Of a stretch of 6,111 nt of DNA, positions 1 to 3,811 are shown one piece after another; within the stretch, counting starts at the first letter, position 1, and each line of letters begins with the position of its first letter. The position numbers and the translations under genes were made by a program. Origin of the DNA: an uncultured Eubacterium sp. (lineage in GTDB: Bacteria > Bacillota > Clostridia > Lachnospirales > Lachnospiraceae); contig CABRZK010000156.1 of the NCBI GenBank assembly GCA_902475415.1, positions 1-6,111 of the forward strand. Direction: 5' to 3'. A model generated the notes under the pieces. That model made no database searches. It was not told where the DNA came from and worked only from the letters and a program-made list of their open reading frames with translations.

Positions 1-2
1 AA

Positions 3-80
3 GGCATGAGCATCGAAATGATTGCAAAAATGACGAAGACCAGTGTCGAGACAATACAGAAATGGCTTGCAGAAGCTTAG
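3..80 (+). CDS. C-terminal end of a protein entering from the left (possibly Rpn/PD-(D/E)XK transposase-like)
   Basis: The reading frame from base 3 stays open to a TAG at 78-80. It gives 25 residues beginning GMSIEMIAKMTKTSVETI and ending KWLAEA. The pattern is a short helix-turn-helix-like tail: Gly-Met-Ser, then two amphipathic helices. From family knowledge, tails of the form 'G(M/L)SxExIAxxTxLSxEEIxxL' are common at the C-terminus of Rpn-family recombination-promoting nucleases/putative transposases of Firmicutes, and that is the best guess here. No catalytic region is visible, so the family call is an inference; other proteins with a C-terminal HTH-like tail would look the same. The terminator at 121-146 closes this gene. 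Confidence 0.6.
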   Translation, partial: GMSIEMIAKMTKTSVETIQKWLAEA

Positions 81-120
81 AAGTCTGATAATTTTATATT
101 AACCTACATGTATAACCAGA

Positions 121-146
121 ACAGCCACCAATCCGGTGGCTGTTTT
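121..146 (+). terminator. Intrinsic terminator after the left-edge gene
   Basis: ACAGCCACC (121-129) pairs perfectly with GGTGGCTGT (135-143) across a five-base AATCC loop, and the T run is 143-146. The 9-bp GC-rich stem lies 40 bases after the TAG at 80 and before the promoter candidate of the ClpX-like gene, so it separates the two units. The T tract is short, so read-through is possible. Confidence 0.8.
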
Positions 147-187
147 GGCGTAAACCATAAACCTTTTCTAAAATGAGGCCACAGTAG

Positions 188-217
188 TTGAAAATAACCG
201 TCCATCTATGGTAAGAT
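188..217 (+). promoter_or_regulatory. Candidate sigma-A-type promoter of the ClpX-like gene
   Basis: TTGAAA (188-193) matches the -35 consensus at five of six bases. TAAGAT (212-217) matches the -10 consensus at four of six bases after an 18-base spacer. It lies between the upstream terminator and the start codon at 273 and would give a leader of roughly 50 bases. The -10 is weak, so this is a plausible rather than certain promoter. No CtsR-like or HrcA-like operator was recognised near it. Confidence 0.45.
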
Positions 218-272
218 AAAGGGGTCTAAGCGGCATTTTTGAGGACAAATACAAAGGAATGGAGAACCTCTT

Positions 273-1814
273 ATGATAGATAACGATTACAGAGAAGTAG
301 ATACAGAGGAAAAAACAGAACAGTCTGTATCTGAAGAAACGAAACAGACAGACACTACAGACACCCCGGTAGAGACCGGAGAAGTCGTAAATGATGACCA
401 TGCAGATGAACAGGAAAAAAGTGATGAATTTGACGAATTCTGCGCCATGTGCAGACGCCCGGCAAGCAAAGTAGGCAAACTGATCCATGTGGCACCGAAT
501 ATGGCCATCTGCCAGGACTGCATGCAGAAGACCTTTGACAGCATGAGCCAGATTCCTGGAATCCCGGGACTGGGGGATATCAACATCGGCGATATGCTTT
601 CCAGCGGAAAGATGCCGAACATTCAATTCGTCAACATGTCTGATCTGCCATTTGGTAAGCAGCAGAAAGTAAAGAAGAAAAAACCGAAAGAGAAAAAAGC
701 AGAAGAGCCGGTACTGGATATCCGCAAGATACCGGCACCACACAAGATCAAAGCAAGTCTGGATGACTATGTAGTCGGACAGGATTATGCGAAAAAAGTA
801 ATGTCCGTGGCTGTATACAATCACTACAAACGTGTGGCAGCCGGTGCAGAAGCAAATGCCGATGGTGTGGAAATCGAAAAATCCAACATGCTGATGGTTG
901 GACCGACCGGTTGTGGTAAGACTTACCTTGTTAAAACACTTGCAAAACTTTTGGATGTGCCGCTTGCCATCGCAGATGCTACATCCCTGACCGAGGCAGG
1001 TTACATAGGCGATGATATCGAGAGTGTACTGTCCAAACTTCTGGCAGCAGCAGACAACGATGTGGAAAAAGCAGAGCGTGGTATCGTATTTATCGATGAG
1101 ATTGATAAACTGGCAAAGAAGAAAAATGCGACACAGCGTGATGTCAGCGGAGAGTCCGTACAGCAGGGAATGCTGAAACTCCTGGAAGGCGCAGAAGTCG
1201 AAGTGCCGATCGGAGCAACCAGCAAAAATGCCATGGTTCCGATGACAACCATCGACACATCCAATATCTTATTCATCTGCGGCGGAGCGTTCCCGGGACT
1301 GGAGGATATCATCAAGGAGCGTCTGAATGAGCACGCTTCCATCGGTTTCCAGGCAGACCTGAAGGACAAATATGACAAAGAAGAAAATCTGCTTCGTCAG
1401 GTGACCACAGAAGACATCCGTAAATTCGGCATGATTCCGGAGTTTATCGGACGTCTGCCGATTCTGTTCTCACTGGATGCTTTATCCGAGGATATGCTTG
1501 TGCAGATTCTGAAAGAGCCGAAAAATGCGATCATCAAGCAGTATCAGAAATTGCTTGCTATGGATGAAGTAAAACTGGAGTTTGACGATGGAGCGTTACG
1601 CGCCATTGCAAAACGTGCCAAAGAGAAAAATGTAGGAGCCCGTGCATTACGTTCTATTATCGAAGAATTTATGCTGGATATCATGTATGAGATCCCGAAA
1701 GATGACAATATCGGTGCTGTTACGATCACAGAAGCATATATTGAAAAAACAGGCGGTCCGCTGATTCAGATGCGCGGAACGCCGGAACTGGAAGATAAAT
1801 CTGGAACAATTTAG
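273..1814 (+). CDS. clpX: ClpX-type AAA+ protein unfoldase, extended form
   Basis: This is an ATP-driven cytoplasmic unfoldase of the ClpX family; ClpX hexamers recognise tagged or native substrates, unfold them and feed them to ClpP. Order of parts: acidic Glu/Asp/Thr-rich extension (1-55); zinc-binding domain with C57, C60, C80, C83; linker (about 91-150) with a Gly/Pro/Ile-rich part and a Lys cluster (129-142); AAA+ core from about 155. Visible motifs are Walker A GPTGCGKT (210-217, Cys where Ser is usual), pore loop GYIG (243-246), Walker B IVFIDEID (271-278), ClpP-docking IGF (357-359), arginine finger R394 in FIGRLP, and sensor-2 R457 in GARALR. At 513 residues it is about 90 longer than typical ClpX (about 420-430). 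The RKH loop position reads SKN (315, 318-319 region of the loop 307-327). GGAG at 261-264, eight bases before ATG 273, supports the start. No clpP, tig or lon is adjacent, so it may be a paralogue beside a canonical clpX elsewhere. Confidence 0.93.
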   Translation: MIDNDYREVDTEEKTEQSVSEETKQTDTTDTPVETGEVVNDDHADEQEKSDEFDEFCAMCRRPASKVGKLIHVAPNMAICQDCMQKTFDSMSQIPGIPGLGDINIGDMLSSGKMPNIQFVNMSDLPFGKQQKVKKKKPKEKKAEEPVLDIRKIPAPHKIKASLDDYVVGQDYAKKVMSVAVYNHYKRVAAGAEANADGVEIEKSNMLMVGPTGCGKTYLVKTLAKLLDVPLAIADATSLTEAGYIGDDIESVLSKLLAAADNDVEKAERGIVFIDEIDKLAKKKNATQRDVSGESVQQGMLKLLEGAEVEVPIGATSKNAMVPMTTIDTSNILFICGGAFPGLEDIIKERLNEHASIGFQADLKDKYDKEENLLRQVTTEDIRKFGMIPEFIGRLPILFSLDALSEDMLVQILKEPKNAIIKQYQKLLAMDEVKLEFDDGALRAIAKRAKEKNVGARALRSIIEEFMLDIMYEIPKDDNIGAVTITEAYIEKTGGPLIQMRGTPELEDKSGTI

Positions 1815-1864
1815 TATTAGTGCTATTCGTACAGCGATTCCTAAATAATCGACATATGCTAAAA

Positions 1865-1900
1865 AGCAATCTGCAGATGAAGGATCAACTACAGATTGCT
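1865..1900. other. Hairpin of unclear role, terminator-like if read leftwards
   Basis: AGCAATCTG (1865-1873) pairs with CAGATTGCT (1892-1900). Two further pairs beyond one mismatch make a 12-position stem. On the + strand it is followed by an A run, not T, so it is not a normal + strand terminator. Read on the minus strand it is followed by five T (opposite 1861-1865), but no minus-strand gene is visible to its right. It could instead protect the 3' end of the upstream mRNA from exonucleases. Confidence 0.35.
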
Positions 1901-1959
1901 GCAAAAAAAGATTAAAAAAGTCCCTGCTTCAATTGCGAAGAACAATAAGCAGAGAAAAC

Positions 1960-2006
1960 ACAGGCAGGAGAAAGAGCAAAGACGCTTATTTTTCCTGCCT
2001 GTTTTT
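1960..2006 (+). terminator. Intrinsic terminator downstream of the ClpX-like gene
   Basis: ACAGGCAGGA (1960-1969) pairs perfectly with TCCTGCCTGT (1993-2002), followed by T run 2002-2006. The 23-base loop (1970-1992) contains a small inner AGC/GCT pairing. The stem sits 146 bases after the ClpX-like stop codon, so the mRNA would have an unusually long 3' tail that includes the 1865-1900 hairpin. Confidence 0.8.
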
Positions 2007-2149
2007 CATTTGCCTGAGCATTCGGATGTCTGGGTAAATGGAATCATCAATGAAAATAATAACGTGTTTCCTGTTTGTGCCTGATTGCGGATCAGCAATA
2101 GAAAAAGACAAACTGACACAATAAAAGACATCAACAAGGAGGACTTTAA

Positions 2150-3013
2150 ATGAAAGAACTGAACCCGAAACTGCAACTTTTCCTGGATTTCCTGATGCTG
2201 ACCCTTGGATCGGCGGTGGCGGCATTTGCCATTGAAGAATTTCTGGTGCCATGCACGATCCTGGATGGCGGAGTCATTGGTATCGGCATCATGGTCAACA
2301 ATCTGACGCACATTCCCTTAAGTATTCTGACCATTGTGTTGAACATTCCATTTCTTCTGATCGGTTCCCGGAATCTGGGGCTGACCTTTATTGTAAAATC
2401 CGGCTACGCCATGGCGATGTTTTCCATCTTCCTGGAAGTATTTGCTCCATGGGTTAATGCGACCGATCAGTATCTTCTGGCAGTGTGCTTCGGAGGTGTG
2501 ATCCTGGGTGCAGGTGTCGGTCTGGTCATTCGCTTCGGAGGATGCCTGGATGGCACAGAGACGGTAGCTATTCTGCTGAACCGCAAATTCAAACTTCCTG
2601 TGGGCCAGACGGTTCTGATCTTCAATGTCATTATCTATATCATAGCGGCATTGCTGTTCGGATTTGACCGGGCAATGTACAGCCTTCTTACTTATTTTAT
2701 TACATCCCGGATTATTGATAAGGTAGAGACCGGTCTGGAACAGGCCAAAGCAGCCATGATCATTACCGACGAGGGAAAAGAAATCGCGGATCAGATTTAC
2801 CAGAGACTGGGCAGAACTGTGACCATGCTGGAAGGAGAGGGACTGATCAGCGGGAAAAAAGTCGTATTGTACTGTGTATTGAATCGTCTGGAAATCTATG
2901 AATTAAAAAAACTGATCAAGGAAATAGATACTTCTGCATTTATCACAGTCAGTGATGTGTCTGAGATTATTGGAAAACATATCAAGAAAACTGCTCTGAA
3001 ACCGACCGAGTAA
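2150..3013 (+). CDS. YitT-family (DUF161/DUF2179) integral membrane protein
   Basis: This is a 287-residue membrane protein of the YitT family, for which no transport substrate or reaction is firmly established. Hydrophobic segments lie at about 11-30, 54-74, 80-98, 108-128, 152-172 and 175-190, giving about six helices. They are followed by a cytoplasmic C-terminal DUF2179 domain (about 200-277). The family's signature stretches are visible: GGVIGIGIMVN (40-50) after the first helix, GAGVGLVIRFGGCLDGTE (120-137), and the C-terminal GRTVTMLEGEG (221-231), KKVVLYCVLNRLE (236-248), FITVSDVSEIIG (264-275). Length and architecture are typical and complete. A perfect AAGGAGG (2136-2142) seven bases before ATG 2150 fixes the start. 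It is flanked by terminators on both sides, so it is a single-gene unit, and nothing in the context points to a substrate. Confidence 0.93.
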   Translation: MKELNPKLQLFLDFLMLTLGSAVAAFAIEEFLVPCTILDGGVIGIGIMVNNLTHIPLSILTIVLNIPFLLIGSRNLGLTFIVKSGYAMAMFSIFLEVFAPWVNATDQYLLAVCFGGVILGAGVGLVIRFGGCLDGTETVAILLNRKFKLPVGQTVLIFNVIIYIIAALLFGFDRAMYSLLTYFITSRIIDKVETGLEQAKAAMIITDEGKEIADQIYQRLGRTVTMLEGEGLISGKKVVLYCVLNRLEIYELKKLIKEIDTSAFITVSDVSEIIGKHIKKTALKPTE

Positions 3014-3045
3014 GAACCCAGAATCAAATAGTATTATAATAGAAG

Positions 3046-3099
3046 AAAAAGGTGTAAGAACTCCGTCGAAGAAAAACGATGGAGTTCTTACACCTTTTT
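3046..3099. terminator. Very long intrinsic terminator after the YitT gene, symmetric
   Basis: Bases 3046-3064 pair perfectly over 19 bp with 3081-3099. Four more pairs (one G-T) continue to an eight-base loop at 3069-3076. The stem begins with AAAAA and ends with TTTTT, so it presents a U tract in both reading directions. It lies 33 bases after the YitT stop codon at 3013 and would terminate + strand transcripts efficiently; it could also stop leftward transcription. Confidence 0.92.
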
Positions 3100-3100
3100 G

Positions 3101-3140
3101 TAAAAAATAAAAAAGACAGCCAAATCCGAACGGCTGTCTT
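3101..3140 (-). terminator. Hairpin acting as an intrinsic terminator only on the minus strand
   Basis: AAGACAGCC (3113-3121) pairs with GGCTGTCTT (3132-3140) over 9 bp with a ten-base loop. To the right on the + strand it is followed by CTTAAGG, with no T run. Read leftwards it is followed by a T-rich tail opposite the A-rich 3101-3114. The arrangement therefore suits a transcript coming from the right on the minus strand, yet no minus-strand protein gene exists there. This is the main reason to suspect the small RNA listed next. Confidence 0.6.
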
Positions 3141-3207
3141 CTTAAGGAGAAGGTATTTTTTACTATGGGGGTAGCAAAAAACTTATAATGTATTGGGGGT
3201 TTTTACG
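3101..3207 (-). ncRNA. Candidate minus-strand small RNA with C-rich and anti-Shine-Dalgarno segments
   Basis: Inferred only. On the minus strand, an extended -10 element (opposite 3214-3222) would start a transcript near 3207. That transcript would run through two CCCCC runs (opposite 3195-3199 and 3167-3171), then through CCTTCTCCTTAAG (opposite 3141-3153), and end at the hairpin plus T tract opposite 3101-3140. That gives about 105 nucleotides. C-rich, unpaired anti-Shine-Dalgarno segments ahead of an intrinsic terminator are a known design of Gram-positive regulatory RNAs such as RsaE-type sRNAs. No named Rfam family was recognised. The alternative is that the block acts on the + strand. 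Confidence 0.25.
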
Positions 3208-3213
3208 GTTATT

Positions 3214-3222
3214 ATAATATCA
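3214..3222 (-). promoter_or_regulatory. Candidate extended -10 promoter on the minus strand
   Basis: Read on the minus strand the bases are TGATATTAT, a TGn extended -10 with TATTAT (five of six to consensus). A perfect TATAAT overlaps it (opposite 3211-3216). No recognisable -35 is present at the right distance. Extended -10 promoters can work without one, but in DNA this AT-rich such matches also arise by chance. Confidence 0.25.
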
Positions 3223-3362
3223 AATCCGCGCATGTAAGTGTTCACAATGATGAGAAAAAAATCATAAAAAAAATATACAAATTTTATAAGACCAAAAAGT
3301 AATCAGCAAAAAATGCATCGTAAAAATTGCACAGGAGGCACTTTTTTGTCGAAAAAATGACC

Positions 3363-3391
3363 TTGAAAAAAGTGGGAAAAATATATAAAAT
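3363..3391 (+). promoter_or_regulatory. Probable sigma-A-type promoter of the small-protein/adhesin operon
   Basis: TTGAAA (3363-3368) and TAAAAT (3386-3391) each match consensus at five of six bases and are separated by exactly 17 bases. A tracts upstream could act as an UP element. Transcription would start near 3398 and give a leader of about 200 bases before ATG 3605, long enough for regulatory RNA structure. It is the best promoter match in this gap. A further -10-like TAAAAT at 3526-3531 lacks a good -35. Confidence 0.6.
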
Positions 3392-3427
3392 AAAGTTGAA
3401 AGGAAAGTCTAACCATTATCAGCAAAA

Positions 3428-3515
3428 CATTACGTTTCATTACTAAAATTACAAAAAATGCAAAAAACATAAAAAAAATTAATAGTTAAGTCGAAAAGTA
3501 ATGCTTTTTGTAATG
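3428..3515. repeat. Paired inverted six-base repeats in the operon leader
   Basis: CATTAC occurs at 3428-3433 and 3438-3443, and its reverse complement GTAATG at 3498-3503 and 3510-3515. The two left copies are ten bases apart (one helical turn) and the two right copies twelve apart. In RNA they could form a two-step helix enclosing an A-rich loop of about 54 bases. In DNA they could be two-site operators. The low complexity of the region makes chance a real alternative. Confidence 0.35.
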
Positions 3516-3562
3516 GTAGATAAGATAAAATACCAATATAAAGTAAAAGACAAAAAGAGACA

Positions 3563-3589
3563 ATGAGTGACAGAGCAGACAGAAAGTGA
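3563..3589 (+). other. Eight-codon upstream frame that nearly duplicates the next gene's start
   Basis: ATG 3563 opens the peptide MSDRADRK and stops at TGA 3587-3589, in the same frame as the gene starting at 3605. That gene begins MSDRQKKTE, so the first four residues are identical and both copies continue with similar AGA/CAG/AAA-rich DNA 42 bases later. This looks like a short tandem duplication of the start region that left a truncated copy in front, or a leader peptide. Neither start has a strong ribosome binding site. Whether it is translated cannot be judged. Confidence 0.4.
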
Positions 3590-3604
3590 GAAGACGGTAC
3601 TTGG

Positions 3605-3811
3605 ATGAGTGATAGACAGAAAAAGACAGAGACATTTATAGTAAAAGTCATGAATCAGCAGAATGCCACCTGGCAGGGCAGCGTTACCTGGGTAGATGAG
3701 CAGCGCGAGGAGTACTTTCGAAGCGCGCTGGAACTGCTAAAGCTGATAGATGGAGCGTTAGAAAAGAAAAATAATCACGGCAGCGATAAAGATAAAAGGA
3801 GGACGCCATGA
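3605..3811 (+). CDS. Small conserved-looking protein of unknown function, first gene of the adhesin operon
   Basis: This is a 68-residue soluble protein with no signal peptide or membrane segment. Visible parts are a charged start (1-9), a probable strand FIVKVM (11-16), a core QNATWQGSVTWV (19-30) that suggests a second strand, then an amphipathic helix FRSALELLKLIDGAL (38-52) and a charged tail. From memory, small proteins with an 'QNxxWQGxVxW...FRSxLELxKLID' pattern occur in Lachnospiraceae, often ahead of large surface-protein genes; this is recollection and no function is known to me. ATG 3605 is the first start after the in-frame stop at 3587-3589; its ribosome binding site is weak. The stop TGA (3809-3811) overlaps the adhesin's ATG 3808, so the two are co-transcribed and translationally coupled. 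Its end also carries the adhesin's Shine-Dalgarno sequence. A role in adhesin expression or export control is only a guess. Confidence 0.75.
   Translation: MSDRQKKTETFIVKVMNQQNATWQGSVTWVDEQREEYFRSALELLKLIDGALEKKNNHGSDKDKRRTP
3795..3802 (+). promoter_or_regulatory. Strong ribosome binding site of the adhesin gene, inside the small gene
   Basis: AAAGGAGG at 3795-3802 lies five bases before ATG 3808 and within the last codons of the 68-residue gene. With the ATGA overlap (3808-3811) this fixes the adhesin start and indicates coupled translation, with the strong site favouring the adhesin over the poorly initiated small gene. Confidence 0.85.

Larger units (their letters stand above)
1815..2149. 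other. Gene-free spacer between the ClpX-like and YitT genes
   Basis: No convincing gene is present. Open frames here run through the terminator hairpin and lack ribosome binding sites. The spacer holds a hairpin (1865-1900), the intrinsic terminator (1960-2006) and the ribosome binding site of the next gene (2136-2142). No clear -35/-10 pair was found for the YitT gene between 2007 and 2130. Its promoter must be weak or need an activator, or the gene depends on read-through. Confidence 0.6.
3141..3562. other. A-rich gene-free region ahead of the adhesin operon
   Basis: No protein gene is visible. Two sampled 60-base rows (3241-3300 and 3421-3480) are each about 18% GC, with many A tracts of four to eight bases that could bend the DNA. 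On the + strand 3144-3149 is AAGGAG. Fifteen bases on, ATG 3165 opens a seven-codon frame (MGVAKNL, stop 3186-3188); the spacing is too long to be convincing. Two similar TATGGGGGT/TATTGGGGGT blocks occur 28 bases apart (from 3164 and from 3192). A good promoter lies at 3363-3391, and an inverted set of six-base repeats lies at 3428-3515. An AGGAGG at 3333-3338 precedes only a four-codon TTG frame. Confidence 0.5.

Noticed and set aside
168..824. Minus-strand open frame of 218 codons over the ClpX-like gene
   Set aside because: It is the antisense shadow of a clear ClpX frame: low-complexity Phe/Tyr/Cys-rich translation, no ribosome binding site, and most of it lies inside a well-supported gene.
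1896..2084. Plus-strand open frame of 62 codons after the ClpX-like gene
   Set aside because: It has no ribosome binding site and its Lys/Arg-rich translation runs straight through the terminator hairpin at 1960-2006.
1986..2346. Overlapping minus-strand frames across the start of the YitT gene
   Set aside because: They lie opposite the YitT coding sequence or its leader, have no recognisable protein pattern and no ribosome binding sites.
3165..3188. Seven-codon frame MGVAKNL after AAGGAG
   Set aside because: Spacing from the AAGGAG to ATG is about 15 bases, too long for normal initiation. Kept only as part of the discussion of the 3101-3222 block.
3333..3360. AGGAGG followed seven bases later by a TTG start
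   Set aside because: The frame ends after four codons (TTG TCG AAA AAA TGA), so it cannot be a gene; the motif may be chance.
3302..3427. Ten-base direct repeat ATCAGCAAAA at 3302-3311 and 3418-3427
   Set aside because: It is short and A-rich in a region near 18% GC, so chance is likely; no inverted repeats or duplications suggest a mobile element.
3430..3651. Minus-strand open frame of 73 codons in the A-rich gap
   Set aside because: The hydrophobic translation simply reflects poly-A read in reverse. There is no Shine-Dalgarno sequence, and it overlaps the start of the small + strand gene.
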